A stretch of 64,000 bases of DNA from Siphonodentalium dalli (lineage: Eukaryota; Mollusca; Scaphopoda; Gadilida; Siphonodentaliidae), in the NCBI GenBank assembly GCA_032622095.1, contig CP136068.1:160973465-161037464 (forward strand), in the 5' to 3' direction. Of the stretch, positions 33,801 to 47,147 are shown in pieces (the stretch's first letter is position 1; each line of letters begins with the position of its first letter). The notes under the pieces were generated by a model. The model saw only the letters and a program-made list of their open reading frames with translations, was not told the DNA's origin and made no database searches. The translations under genes were made by a program, and so were the position numbers.

Positions 33801-34560
33801 ACCGTAAAATACAGTCTATCTCTCCAGTTAACGAACATTGACAATTGCGATATTGTCGTCCCAATTGTGACACAATATGTCTTATCCACACATATCTTAG
33901 CCAAGTCTACGTATGTGCACATCTGTGGCTTTATTGGAGACAATGTGTCTAAAATGTGGGCATATGTAGTCCTGTATCCAGGGACTTTATGATGTGCGAG
34001 CGCTATCTACCCCCCCCCCCCATTGTTTTGGGTTTTCAATTTGGATCTAATTCAAACTACCAATAGGCAGGGTGGTGCTGGGGGTAATTTTCTCCAATCG
34101 TTTGTCTGTGTGTGAGTCTCTGCCGGAAAATTCCAACCCAAGAGGTGCAACTCGAAGCTAATACTTGTTACGGTTTAGCCACTGTGTCGACTTCGCACCA
34201 TTCGTGCGTTAAACGAGTACCAGTACCAGTCAGCTTGTCATACTGTTGAGTATCAGATATCGTTTTGATCAATATATAGCAGAACATGTACACAATATCA
34301 TGGCTTCAGCCGGTCCATTGGTTGGCTATGTACACATGACTGGGCTAATAGTGCAATATTTAAAAACGTCATAGAACAATATTACTGAGCGCTATATAAA
34401 ACCGCCATTATTATTTGCTAGATTTGTTCGAATATGGCCAACATTAATGTAATATTGGTAACACACAATGTCATGTATGTTGCGATAACGTGCATAGTAT
34501 ATACAGTGCATGGTCGCACAATAGAGCATTGTCCTCAACAGGGCGGGTTCGTCCGAACCC
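30861..34560. other. Mostly non-coding; one unit of a dispersed repeat at 32330-32590
   Basis: No supportable gene. 32445-32510 (AACATGGCTGTCGGCAGCC, TTGGATTTGACTCTTTGCA) matches a unit of the tandem array at 57700-58440. The frame at 32690-33148 (152 aa) has no recognised motif. A 12-base C run sits at 34011-34022. Confidence 0.4.
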
Positions 34561-34582
34561 ATCGAACCCTAGCTAGTTATCC

Positions 34583-34850
34583 CCATGCAAGCTAGGCGGA
34601 TATTGTTCCAGCAGAAGTTCGAGAATCAGCAGAAGGTACTTGATCTTTCTGCACTTCCACCAAGTGAGAAATCTTTAATTCTACACTCAAAACGAGCCAA
34701 CATGATAGCAAAACATTGGAGACTTGCAACCGTTGCCAAAATCAACCACTCCCGGTGTAGCACTTCATGGATGGATGGCCGATATGCAGCCTGAGTTGTT
34801 TGAACCATTCTTCCCATAAGATGTTGCACAGAAATTATATTGACCGATCC
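34583..34850 (+). pseudogene. Second decayed copy of the TE-associated exon
   Basis: Homologous to 6536-6790. One frame gives QQKFENQQKVLDLSALPPSE and LILHSKRANMIAKHWR before a one-base shift; the neighbouring frame then gives HGWMADMQPELFEPFFP and a stop. PPSEKSLILHSKRAN is better preserved than in the 6.5-kb copy. It is not able to encode a protein as it stands. Confidence 0.45.
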
Positions 34851-35435
34851 ATCACATTTTATGGAATTGACAGTGACAGTGAAGATGAGATTGCATAATC
34901 CGTGGGCAGAACTATTGCAATTTATTATATGAATTCTATAATCTAGTATGAACGGCCTTTCGAATTTAGTATAGCATACAATTGAAAGCATTGAAAACAC
35001 TATCCTGGGGTATGGTAAAATTTTACTATATTTATTAATTCAAGTCTGGTACATGATTATAGCATTTTATGTCTGATATTGGGGATGAATTTATGCTTAT
35101 TGTGGTGCATGTTGTGCAGATGTATCCATAAAACTGACAGTAATGGAAGTTTTCAAAAACAATTCACTTAAACATAATCAAAATGTTAGCTAATTTACCC
35201 CATAAAATTAAATATTTAAACAAAATGGACATTACCATAACATAAACCTCCTCAGATACATGCTAGTTCCATGACATATGATAATACTCTAAATTGGTTA
35301 ACAAAACGGAATGAAAATAGGCTATTCTGACTAAACATGTATTTTCAGATAGAAAATCAGTTTTAGGGGGGTGGGTTAAGTTTTTGGAAAAATCTTAGCT
35401 TGTTGGATATAATTGCTTGTTATATTGATATTAGT
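34851..35435. other. Non-coding, AT-rich
   Basis: Nothing recognised beyond a G run near 35370 (TTAGGGGGGTGGGTTAAG). Confidence 0.4.
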
Positions 35436-36178
35436 AAATCAGGTATGAATTGGTATATAATTATGACTGTATGAATATATGAGTATACAGCGACAGCGAG
35501 AGGCTGAATTGTCATGGGTGAGGTGAATATGCAAGTCTGGAGTGTATGAATGGCCGTTCGCGCGGAGCTGGACATTGGTATTTGTAGAAGGGCTGTAAGG
35601 CCACTGGTGAGATGTACATGTAAACTATATATACTTGGAGTGACTCTATGATTTTGGGTTAGGTGTATATGTATATCTTGAGTTGTATATGGCCTTGGGT
35701 ATGGCAGATAATATACAGGCAGTGACTGCGTGACCACTGGTGATGCATATACGTATATATTAAGTGATGTTTGATCATGCATGTTGCAAACAGGTATACC
35801 AGGAGTGACTATATGGTCATGGGTGGGGTGTATATGCATATCTTGAGTGGCTATATGGCCATAACTTTGGCAAATATATATATATGGATTGACTATGACC
35901 AATTGTGAGGCGAATAGATGTACAAGAGGTTTCAGTATGTTCATGAATGTAATGAATATGTTTCGGGGTGAGACTATATGGTAACGGGTGAGGTGTAGGA
36001 GTATACCAGGTGTGCCTGCATGGTTACGCATGGCTATATGGCCATGTGTTGGGTGTATGGTTATGCCCACGTGTGGCTGTTTCGTAATGGTTGAGGTGAT
36101 GGGGATACATCGAGTGACGCATGGTAATGTATGTGGTGTTCATGTATATATGGAGTGACTGCATGGTCGTGTGTGTGT
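35436..36178. repeat. Minisatellite array, inverse of the 4.1-5.6 kb array
   Basis: Units of about 42 bp (GAGTGACTATATGGTCATGGGTG.GGTGTATATG), the complement of the array at 4076-5600. The 216-residue minus-strand frame spanning it is a by-product of the repeat length being a multiple of three. Confidence 0.8.
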
Positions 36179-36334
36179 TGCATGGGTGTACCTTTGGGTG
36201 ACTACCGCTTTCCTATCGCTATGACTCAAGGATATATTAAGCGATGTAGATGTAATTTCAGAGTGTCCTCAACCTTAATGGTGTTTTATATGCAATATGA
36301 AGGAAACGGTTTTCCTGACAATAGTTTATAAGCT

Positions 36335-36880
36335 ACCCAATTTGATGCTAATTGGCCAGAGTAGCCACATTATATGACCCCCTCAGTTTCGTTTCAACAT
36401 TCTGTCCATTTCCGTTCAAACACACGGACATAACCCCAAAAGAAGTTTTCGGCAAATTACATACTGCATCCTTTAAAAAAATGTGTCAAGCTTCTAAGGT
36501 ACTGATACAGCCAGAATGTAACATGTAGTTGTCAGTTGAGAATAATGTTCGGAACATTTGTGACAAATCAACTTTTTACCAAATTTGGTTGCTATTTTGC
36601 AAGCCATCGTGAGTACTTTTTTTGTGTGCCGATTTTGAAGCCATGTTTGTGATAGAAAAATCCCATAATTCTGGTAATTTCAGTGGTTAAAATAGTAAAA
36701 ATTAATCAAGGCGTATCAGAACTGTTAGTATTCAATGTATATAAGACAGAATAGGTAGTCAATTGTGTTCATCGACAAAACTTATAAGCGGTTGCATGGC
36801 ACGCTGGTGCAATATTTACCAATTTTCATATTTTGGCCGCCATTTTGGCAGTCATTTTGAGCCAAACTGACAATGTTGGT
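36335..36880 (+). repeat. Repeat F, copy 2
   Basis: Same orientation and order as 5640-6330 although the adjoining minisatellite is reversed. Diverged, non-coding. Confidence 0.6.
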
Positions 36881-37689
36881 ACCATTGATTTGGAATATCC
36901 ATAAGAAATAAAATGCACCACATGGTTTGCACAGTTCTTCCCATTTCTTGATGACATATGACTAGAATCCGAATGGTGATTTTTTGTGAAATGTTATATG
37001 GCGTTCTGTAAAATCGAATTTTTGAGTGATCGGAAGGGGCAGATACCCCATGAATGGCACATTTCATTGCTCCAATGGTCAATTAACATGCCAAATACAA
37101 AATAAAGTCACAATTATCAACAACAGCAGACAATTATCTTAAAGATATCATATATAGAAACGTAACATTTCCACTTCCGGTCGCCATTTTGGCGGCCATC
37201 TTGGGTGGGGAGTTCCAATTTTGGTACAAAAAGGTGACACTATGTCTTATCTTCACAAAAATGTATACATGTGTATACATATGACAAGAGTTATGACAAA
37301 TGACACTATAATTGCATCAAACTGACTTAATGGAAAATGACAGCCATCTTGAATTACAAAAAAAATTGCACAGAGCGGATTTTAGCGGACTTAGGGTATA
37401 TTATAGAGGAGATCTTCCTCTTCACAATGGTATAACAATCAACTTAATCCAAATTTGTTCTAAGTTTACTCTACAATTTGAGTTTGTCGACCAGACTAAA
37501 ATCCGTTCGTTTGTTATTTCACTAAGTTTATAGTAAAAATCACGTGATAGCATTCGGGCAAACAATGGTGTATCACGACCTGACGACGCGGTGTTGTTAA
37601 AAGAAATTAGAAATGGCTGATTATTTCGTTATGAGGAATTGGAAATAAGGGGTCTTGATGGAACTAAAGGAGTCAGTCGTGGTATACAG

Positions 37690-37965
37690 ATTAATTACCA
37701 ACAATATATAAGGATTAACTGTCATGTGAAACCCGATGATTTATTAAGTCAATCCTGTGCGAATCAAAATGTGCCCAAAACATTACGCGTTCGTCTTTCC
37801 AAACCCAAATGACGTATCGATGTTGTTATGAGCTTGCAGTCATTAGCTGTTGCGCATTCACCGAGAAATAACTGCAACTAGCCACGTGGGCGCCGACCTA
37901 TCAGAATGCTGGATTTAGTGATGCCAACACTTAGTATGTAAATATATTGACAATATTTTGTATCA
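37690..37965 (+). mobile_element. Short interspersed element D, copy 1
   Basis: Runs from TATAAGGATTAACTGTCATG to CTTAGTATGTAAATA. The reverse complement recurs at 40541-40996 with shared inner blocks (GATTTATTAAGTCAATCCTG, ATTACGCGTTC, GGATTTAGTGAT). It is non-autonomous and its class is uncertain. Confidence 0.6.
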
Positions 37966-38559
37966 CAAACATATGTTTGTCTCGGACCAGCCTCCCCCAA
38001 TTTCATTATATCACATAGTTCAACCACATTTGCCATTGATTTGAAATACTTTTCGTACCAATAATTGTTTGGAACTTTTACTTTTTCCAGGATAATATAT
38101 ACTTATAAAATTTTGCGTTGATTGATTTTTCGTTGTCTGTCCGGCTATGCATGGCGACCAGGGCGTGGATTACCATAGGATAGTTGACGTCAGCTTTCTT
38201 GAAAGGGCACTAATAATTAATTGAAATAAATAATTAATTGTATACCAAAAATGTTTGGAATATTATCATACATTAGCAATAAAGAACGCTCCTTGTGAGA
38301 TTGGACGATTTGTAGGAAAATCAGGATAATATAATTGGGATATGGTGCCTTTCATATCAGATGACTTAACGCGGGACTAATACATTATTTCCACATACGT
38401 GATAAATGAAGAGTGTTTATTATCAACGTAGACGATATGTGGGGCAATTGGCACCCATATGTAATTTGACACGGCGAATGATATCAGATGACTTGAAGAG
38501 GCACTAATAATTAGCAATAAAAAGCGTATTGTCAACTTAAAGACACGGTTGGCCTTGGC

Positions 38560-39000
38560 GGTGGGTATCCTGTGAAAATATTTCCACCCGTCAAAAACCG
38601 CCATAAACAGAAAGAACATCAAAATGTAGATAGACTTTGTCCGTATACAAATAAGAAATATCGCATAAACAGTATGTTATGGTCATTTGTTTGACCATTG
38701 TTATGTAAACAAAAGCATAAAAAGTTACTTTTCTGGTGTTTGTTTATATTATGATGTTAAACATAAAGAGCGTTCTTTGTTGGTGAATACCTGATATGGA
38801 ACTAATAAAGAGCGTTTATGTCATTTGTGTGTGATTAGCCAGTAGCATTGTGCTGTCTTCTGTAACACAATCAGGCTCTCGCTTAGGTAAAATATAGTAG
38901 GTCTTTATGATAACATGCTGTTTACGCGATGGTCATGGTATATATGAACGGAACTGTATGCGTTTTAATGTTTTTCTGTTTACGGTGTTTGGAACAAATA
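38560..39000 (+). repeat. Dispersed repeat C, diverged copy
   Basis: Similar to 51420-51880 and 54790-55250: CATAAACAGTATGTTAT, AAACATAAAGAGCGTT.TTTGTT, GATATGGAA..AATAAAGAG, TTCTGTAACAC. It is clearly older than the near-identical pair at 51-55 kb. Confidence 0.6.
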
Positions 39001-39955
39001 TGAATATTTTCGACAATTAAGGCCGCACGTGCCTTTAAAAGTCAGAGGTTACTTTATCCGGATAGTGTCATGCAATAGGTGATGTTTACCTCATGTGACT
39101 AATAATTAATTTAATTGACTGGAAGGGGCACTACTAATTTAATTATTCTTTACCTAAGCAACACCTGAATCCCAGCTAGTTTAGAATAATTTAGGCAATT
39201 CTAACCATTGCATGATTATGTTTGGCAATCGAAATAAATGAGTTCTGAATATACTGTGGTGAAAAACAAGTTATTTTAACGCAACGTTAGTGGTGATAAA
39301 TCCATGATATTAGTTGATTTGACCCAATAATTAAGTATTATTCACCCAACGCAGAAGGGACACTAATATTGGAAAAATCGTTACCATGCGTTGAGGTAAA
39401 ATCGTTGCCCAACATTGGGTAAAATTGACCCAAATTGGGTAACATATGTTCTACCCAAACAACAGAGTTAATATATACTAAACGTTCGCGTGGTGCTATA
39501 TGCAAATAAACACAATCATTGTCAAATATAAATGCTCCCATGATCAAATCCAGTCGTATGTCGGGATTTTGTTTACCCTGTGCCAATGCATTCTCTTATA
39601 TATGCGAGTCGACCATAGAATGCATTTGCCTAACAATTTTTTATCATTTTTAAATAAATGTTTCTTACAATTTTTAGGACATAAAATAAAAAACATCCAT
39701 TACCCTGCAGGGAGCCCCACACATATATAGAAGCATATAGAAGAGTGTCGTCTGCTCATGTTTGTCTGGGGCTCTGTATGGGTGAAATTATAAAATTGTT
39801 AAAGAATACAAGAAAAAATTATTAAAATCGCGTTGGGTAAACATTTTACCCAACGTGATTTCGAGTGCACAGTGTTGAAACCGAAACATCTGGTCGGAAA
39901 TCATAAAACCGCATTGCTGCATAGGTGTATTCACTTTGCCGGGACAGCCTGAAGA
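39000..39955. other. Non-coding with ACCCAACG-type short inverted words
   Basis: At 39320-39450 and 39820-39860 ACCCAA/TTGGGT words repeat in both orientations (CACCCAACG, CAACATTGGGTAAAATTGACC, GCGTTGGGTAAACATTTTACC). They may be the ends of a small element about 0.5 kb long, but the borders are unclear. Confidence 0.35.
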
Positions 39956-39957
39956 CA

Positions 39958-40200
39958 ATGTGGTTTCCGGGTAGACGACCAATCGTATTTTATTTTACCC
40001 TGGGTGAATTGGAACATTAAATGTGTTTCGTATAGACAACCAATCGTATTTGATCCTATCCGGGTTGAGTTTGGAAACTTTACGGTTTCTGTATAGACGA
40101 CAATCGTATTTGATCCTACCCGGGGTGAGGGGGAACACTATATGGTTTCCGTATATACGACCAATCGCATTTGATCGTACCTAGTGTGGGTGTGATAGGG
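39958..40200 (+). repeat. Four tandem units of about 61 bp
   Basis: Each unit holds GGTTTCCGTATAGACGACC, AATCGTATTTGATCCTACCC and a GGGTGAG..GGAACA.TA tail. Starts are near 39961, 40023, 40085 and 40145. They lie just upstream of the broken EGF exon. Confidence 0.8.
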
Positions 40201-40476
40201 ATTCCGATCACTACGTTTAACTTCTTTTGCAGCCGAAGAAATCTGAATGCGGAAGCGGTGAAATCCAACTCCCAAAGAAAGAGGACCATCCTACATGCAT
40301 GAGTATGTTTATTACTATACGTTCATATTTGTTTTCTGTTGCTCTTCATACTTGCTATTGAAATGGATTAAAGGTACGATTCGGTGCCGCAACTATTGTT
40401 TGTATATATGTTGTAAATATTGTGACTTGCTCACGTCATTTATGAAAAATACTATCATCAGTGGGGTCCATTCCAG

Positions 40477-41045
40477 AAACGAACGAATGCCTGTCCAACC
40501 CGTGTCAGAACGGAGGGACCTGTGAAGATGGAATAAATGGAATTATTTACATACTAAGTGTGATTATCACTAAATCCAGCATTGCTATTGGTCGGCGCCC
40601 ACATGACTAGTTGCAGATATTTCTCGGTGAACGCGTAAGAGGTCATAACTGCAACCCCATAATTATATCGCCGCGTCATTGGTTTAGGAAAGAAGAACGC
40701 GTAATGTTTTGGGAGCATTTGGACTCGCGCAGGATTGACTTAATAAATCATCAGGTTTCAATATAAAGAAATTGTTCCTGTTAACTTTTGCCAAGGGTGC
40801 TATGGGATATTTTGGGCTGGTTTTGTCACGATACACTTTTCGATTTAAATACATTTACAAAAGTGGCGTTTTCGCTAAATGTATATAAATATAAGGATTA
40901 ACTGTCATGTGGACTGTTTTTATGGAGATGCAACCGAGAGGTAAGTGGTCATAACTTGTATGTAAAACCCTTCGGGTTAATGACAGTTAATCCTTATATA
41001 ACTGCGCGTGCGTCTCTGGGTACAATGGGACCCACTGTGAGAATG
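40477..41045 (+). pseudogene. EGF-like exon split by an inserted element
   Basis: The first half (40477-40541) follows the acceptor CCATTCCAG and encodes [20 protein letters not shown] plus NG. The second half (40997-41045) encodes YNCACVSGYNGTHCENG and ends at a GGTGAG donor. Between them lies element D (40541-40996). Joined, the halves would carry the six-Cys EGF order and the C-x-D-x4-Y-x-C-x-C pattern. The splice borders and phase (1-1) equal those of the intact exon at 63650-63763, and its first half is almost the same at DNA level. As it stands the exon is disrupted, so it is either lost from the gene or skipped; symmetric phase would allow skipping without a frame change. Confidence 0.75.
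40541..40996 (-). mobile_element. Short interspersed element D, copy 2, inside the EGF exon
   Basis: The outer parts are the complement of 37690-37965. Relative to that copy it contains about 180 bp of extra inner sequence, with a second inner AAGGATTAACTGTCATG near 40893. It ends GACAGTTAATCCTTATA just before the second half of the EGF exon. Confidence 0.6.
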
Positions 41046-41047
41046 GT

Positions 41048-41505
41048 GAGTCATTATCACTGAAAAACTTTTCCGTGTCAAGTAGTCAATTAGGTGTGTC
41101 AAACGACACGTATAGCGACACGGCAGCTCATTATTTGATTACAATTAGTGCAGGTGTGTCATCTGACACGCTATATGTGTCACTCTGTGTTTCTAAACAA
41201 AATTACCAATATCATTGCTGACACACGAAACGTGTCGTTTTTACGTGTTATCTGTCATATGACACGTTTCTGTACAAATATAAAATAATTCCCAGCCTCT
41301 CGGAATCGATGTAGTAACGTTTCATATCATGACATATAAGTACATATATGCTTTTGGGTAGTTTATTTGTGGAATTTGGAACTTTTCAAGCCGAGTTTTA
41401 TCGCTGTGTCATTTGACACAGCAAATGTGTCGCTCTGTGTCGCCTATATAATTTGTTGACACAGTAAGTGGATCAACTCCGTGTCACTTGACACGTTTGA
41501 ATACA
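41048..41505. repeat. Cluster of palindromic GTGTC-GACAC words, copy 1
   Basis: In about 450 bp there are some 17 GTGTC or GACAC words, many paired as short palindromes (TGTGTCATCTGACACG, TGTGTCATTTGACACAG, CCGTGTCACTTGACACG). The left end (TATCACTGAAAAACTTTTCCGTGTC) is the complement of the right end of the cluster at 61547-61902. It begins directly after the donor of the broken EGF exon. Confidence 0.65.
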
Positions 41506-41709
41506 AAACATACAATTGTCGCTTGTTGCTCAACCCATTTATCAGTTCCGAGCCTTTGTTTAAATTGGATGTCTTGTGTTTATATAAAGTATTTCTCCAT
41601 TCCTTTTTTCGTCATGAAAGTAGTTGAGCAAATATATAATTCATCATAAATATTTGCGCTTAAAGATAGAGGTTATTTGCGCTTAAGCTCAAATATATAA
41701 TAAATGTGA

Positions 41710-43435
41710 AAAGGGCATCCCATACAGTTGAGACCTACCTGTATTTGTGAAGACAAGAGTTTTTTAATATTCATGAGGTGTGGTAATTATTTACTGTTCT
41801 CAGGTGCATTCATTACATTTGAAGAAATTGGAGACATGAAATTAATTAAACGGTCTTCGAAATGATTTAATTTGTTGAGTAAAATGTCCATTCAATGAAA
41901 ATGCCTGATTTACCACCTTCAGACATCAAATTCTAGGATAGGGATGCTGTCAAATATAAATTATTTTGTAATCTGCTCAGTTTTAGAAACACTGATGGGA
42001 AATCACAAGTCCACGTGGCTAATAATTTACTCAATATTACCAATGAAAGGGTAATTATAAGAATAAATCATGTCTCTGATGATAAAATTTACCAAATACC
42101 AACACAGATGAGACCTATTTGTCAAGGCATTGGTATTTTAATATTGGTGAAATGGTAATTATATGTACATGTATTGACTATTTTCAGTGACAAACAAAAC
42201 AGTTCAGAGAATTGGAGTCATGCAATGCATTCAATGCGTATAGAAATTTAAAAAAAATTTGGCTGAAATGTCCTCTGATGAAAAGTACCAGAGCTACCAC
42301 TTTAGATTGAATTTAAAGGAAAGCGGCACTGTGAAATATTCACTTTGAGTTATTTATACAGTTTTAGCCACACCAATGTAGAAAAGCAATTCAACATACA
42401 TGTAACATAATCAATTCAATATCAACCCATATAATGACATAATATGCAATTCTAAGAAGAAGGCATGCATCTGATGATAAAATGCATGTATACCAATATA
42501 ACACAGTTGAGGCCTATTTGTGAAGGCAGTGGTGTTTTAATATTGGTGAGGTGGTAATAATTGAATATGTTCAGTGACAAACCTGAACAAAACAGTTGAG
42601 ATAATTGGAGACATGCAATGCATTCAATATGCATAGAAATTATTTAAATTGTTTGATGAAATGTTCCTTTAATGTAAAGTGCGGGAGTTGCCACTTATAA
42701 ATATCAAATTTTTGGATAGGGTGCTGTAAAATATAAAATTTTTAGTAATTTATTCAGTTTTAGACACACTGAAGGAAAATCCCAAGTCCACGTGGCTACA
42801 AATCCACTCCATATTACCCATGAAAGGGTAATTATAAGAAGAAATCATGTCTCTGATGATCAAATTTACCAAATAGCAATACAGATGAGGCCTATTTGTG
42901 AAGGCAATGGTGTTTTAATATTGGTGAGGTGGTAATTACATGTACATGTATTGACTATTTTCAGTGACAAACAAAACAGTTCTGAGAACTGGAGACATGT
43001 ACATGTAGTGCACTGAATGTGCATAGACATTATTTTAAGTTTTAGCTGAAATGTTCCTCTGATGAAAAATACCAGAGCTACCATTTTCAGATATGAATTT
43101 AAAGGAAAGCGCCACTGTGAAATATTCACTTTGAGTTATTTATCCAATTTTAGCCACACCGATGTAGAAAAGCAATTCAACATACATGTAACATAATCAA
43201 TTCAATATCAACCCATATAATGACATAATATGCAATTCTAAGAAGAAGGCATGCATCTGATGATAAAATACATGTATACCAATATAACACAGTTGAGGCC
43301 TATTTGTGAAGGCAATGGTGTTTTAATATTGGTGAGGTGGTCACTATTTACTATTTTCAGGGACAAACACAACATTTGAGAGAATTGGAGATATGCAATG
43401 TGTTCAATCTACAAATAGAAATTCTTTAAGTTGCT
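41710..43435 (+). repeat. Higher-order tandem repeat: about 390-bp units in about 780-bp pairs
   Basis: The landmark GAGRCCTATTTGTSAAGGCA recurs near 42110, 42510, 42886 and 43296, with a diverged start near 41735. Units 1 and 3 share TGTCTCTGATGAT.AAATT; units 2 and 4 share GCATGCATCTGATGATAAA. Alternate units are therefore more alike than neighbours. Confidence 0.75.
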
Positions 43436-44346
43436 GAATAAAGTGTTACTCTATGGAGAAAAGTCAAATAAAAATGATTAGTATTATTAATTCTTTCAAT
43501 ATCACCCAAAAAAAGGACCAGACCAATCTCATATGTCTGGAAATTTGCAAGTGACAGTCATTTCAGACAAATGTTTTTACCAAAAGTAGAAGAAAAAAAA
43601 GATGTCCCACCTATTAATTGGATAATCAAAACAATTTAAATTTAAACACACACATATAATATACATCTACATGTACATGTATGATGTAAAATTTACAAAT
43701 ACTGGGGCTGGCATAGCATTTTCAATAGTTGAACATTTTGACCAAAGCTGGGGGAGGGGGTGACATTAGCCATGTTCATTTTGGTGATGGTCTTCTCATT
43801 AATTTACTTCAAAGCAAAATAATTATTTGAGGTTCCCCCTTACCGGTACTTAATTCAAAAGGTTTCAAAGGTTTAATTTATTGGTGAATTTTAAATCATA
43901 ATTAAATTATGTGATTGTCTGTCTTATAATTATACACATGTGAAATATAAATATTATACATTATACGTTAATCGTTATATAGAAAAATAATAGCGCTGAC
44001 ATGCTATTTATGTTACTGAATACAGGTAACATATTAAAGCTTGGTTAGTTTTGTTTCGTTTCGCTGCTGATCAGTTTTTAATTTTTGGGGACGAATCGAC
44101 CGCCATTTTGAATTCTGCATTTGAGACTCAGATGGGCTGTGTGTTTTAACTACAAATTTGTTTTATTAGCAGGTAAGTAAAGTGTTATTAATCTATCGGG
44201 GTACGTCTTCGTTATGAAACGAATGTTACTAGTGTAATAATTAATTTAAGTACGATTGAAAAAGCAGTAATTTCTTTGTTTTCGAGTTCGACTTTCGAAA
44301 TTTGTGATTCCTTTGGCTTTGTTTACGTTACGAAATTTGTGTCGAC
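43436..44346. other. Non-coding, AT-rich
   Basis: Contains a stretch related to 7850-7990 (TTTTCAATAGTTGAACATTTTGACCAAAGC..GGGGGAGGGGG at 43715-43765). No gene was seen. Confidence 0.4.
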
Positions 44347-46213
44347 TTGCACATACTGTGTCATACAGTCATTCTATGATACTTCTGAGTGTGACCTGAT
44401 GTAGTAATGGAAACAACATGTATTTATCTGACGGGTCCGCTTGGTAAATTAAATTGTTTTGCAATACATTATAAATATATTTTTGAGAATTTATTTTCTG
44501 GAAAATTTTACATCACATGACCAGGTCTGGCAAATGTGAGAATACAGCTACAATAGCTGTATTCAGCTAACCTAGCTGTATTCAGCTATATATAATACTC
44601 TCAAACCAGCTGTTTTCAATAATAAACTAGAAGCGCTAAATTGCGCATCGAAATTAGGCTACCGTACCATATTCTCCGGTCACCCTCAACCAAATCAAAA
44701 TCGTCGCTTGTTGCCTTTTGTCGGCACAGCGATGGTGATCAATAGATTATGTCTGAAAACTTACTACGGCGGTTGATGTCGGTCATAACGGTTTAAAAAA
44801 CTCTTATGCAATGCGAAATACCTTGAAAATTACATTAAATACAATATTTATCACCGAAGATTGAACATCTTAATCATTCCTGGAAGTATCAATATGATGC
44901 TGCTAAAACGCAGTTTGGTTGGTGCGTTAAAACAGGCAAAAAGGGGAACATCCAAGGGCGTAGTTCTGGGTACGGCTGGACGGTTTTGGCCGTACCAATA
45001 TTTTGCTGGCAAAGGTGAATGATATACTTCAAACATGCACGACCAGGGAAAGATCACGGCCCAATGCATTTCCGATAAGTTCAGCTCCAATGTTAACAAT
45101 CCTGCCATTCCTGATATACCCAATTAACTTATTAAGTGTATTGGAACTATGACTTGATCATAAATTTTGAGCAGTACACGTCGTAGTTATGATGGCTTAC
45201 ATCAAAGTCTATGCATAATGTACATGTATGCATATGTATGGTATATATCTGGCGTTATATACAAACACACCGACCGATGGCCCTTTCAGCCATTACACAT
45301 AAACTCTTTTCCCATATAGGGCTGTATATATAATTATAGGCCCATTCCTATAATGTATTCCCCAGGACTATAAGCACTGCATGCAAGGTGCATGGGCCAA
45401 ATGTGTACATGGTATTGACGCATGTATTTTGGTAATTTCAGCTATCGATACATGTATCGCGACTATCGCCAACTGTAGGCATGTCACTACCATGTGCTAA
45501 ATTCAAGAATAGGCTATAGCATTTTTTTCAACCACCTTGCCTGCTGTGTCTGGCAATGTATACGCAATTTGAAGATTGTGTATTTTAATATAATAACATT
45601 TACGTTGATATTTTTCATATAATTGAACAAACGCTTACTTAATGTAGGCTATTCTTCATAATTTAGTGAAGAAATTTTCTGTTAAAGTTGACGTCGCCAA
45701 TGACGTTGTTGACGTAATCGGTTTGTATTATTCTAGAACAATACACAATCTTTTATTGAACGTTGAATTAATCTGTATTTTGCTGTATTCCGCACAAATA
45801 AGCCAGTTGGTGTGCAATAAATATTAGTACACATTTGTATAATTGTCATCAGTATAGTTATTTCGTTTAAATTTAATTAAAATAAGTATGATACGAATCA
45901 TGCATACGATCAGTTGAGTGCCATGTTAGATTGGTTATAACACATTCTGGACCTAGCTATATGTATGTCCAATACATTTAATGAGTGCATGTTCGCATTA
46001 CTAGAAATACTATTATCGTGCATCGTTCCAAGTATATCTCACCGGGCCACCAGAGACAGCAATGATGCATACAATCGGCAAACAATGTAAGTTTTAACAT
46101 ATATGGACTCATTGCAATGCACTGAACTCAGTAACCTTATAGTTTGTACTATACAGAGTAAAGACTTTGAGAAAACAGAGAATTCATTAACATATAGCCT
46201 AATATAGGTGGAC

Positions 46214-47147
46214 TAATGTTGAAACGATTAGCGTTTTTAATGAATCGACTAGTCGCCAGAGATAACCAACTACTATTCGACTAGTCGGACCCCTTCTAAG
46301 AGTTCCCGTTTCTATGCCCATATGACGTATAAAAAGGGCCATGTGGCATCGCAGTTTTGATTATCCAACTCTTCGTTTCAGAATGTTAAAACAGAAAGCA
46401 CGTGAACTATACACATGTAATCTCCCGTTTTGCCCGTAAGTCTCCCAATTTGATGTCTTAAACCCGGCTCTCCTGCAACCTCCATATAATCTCATGGTTT
46501 GGGGAATGTAGGTAATAAAACATTTTATATAAACAATATTGTCGCCGGTAACCAGGAAATAAATAGGCAAGTCTCGTTAGTAAGTCTCGCTGACGAGATG
46601 TCTGGTGTGTTCTTTTGTCTCTCTGAATTGGCGCCTCATGTCGCGGGGGGGGGGGGTATGGATATTAGAATGATCTAGGATCTATTCAGTTACTGAGTTG
46701 ACTTTACCAGCTTGACATGTCGCGAATTATGTTTTGTATATCATTGAAGCCATTTTGTTGCATCATTACTCTAGAAGTTATCACTGGTCAATTGCGTCCC
46801 ATTGAACTAGACAGTGTTCGGTCGGCAGCGACACTTCGTGTCTTTGGTGATCAACATAAAAGAAACCGCGCATACATATGCATACATTGGGTTCAGTTCA
46901 GGTCATGGAGTTCACCGTTCGTGCATGACTGGCAGTAGCATCGTTAAAGGAACAATGCAATAATCTCTAAGAAGTTAATATGTATTAACCGTTACAGATT
47001 ACGTGATAATATTGCCATGCAATGGCACTGCTGTCATGATAGCACTTAGGTAGTGCTTTTTCTCGACTAGTCGACTAGCATATTTCGAGATCAACTAATT
47101 TAATAATCGCGTCGATTTCGACTAATCGATTAATCGTTTCAACACTG
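46214..47147. mobile_element. Non-autonomous hAT-like element, 934 bp, perfect 8-bp TSD
   Basis: Left end TAATGTTGAAACGATTA; right end, complemented, CAGTGTTGAAACGATTAATC. It is flanked on both sides by AGGTGGAC (46206-46213 and 47148-47155), an 8-bp duplication as expected for hAT. Subterminal TCGACTAGTCG words repeat near both ends. It encodes no transposase. Confidence 0.85.

Noticed and set aside
35420-36070. 216-codon minus-strand frame
   Set aside because: It is built of 42-bp minisatellite units; an open frame follows from unit length divisible by three, and the translation is a degenerate repeat.
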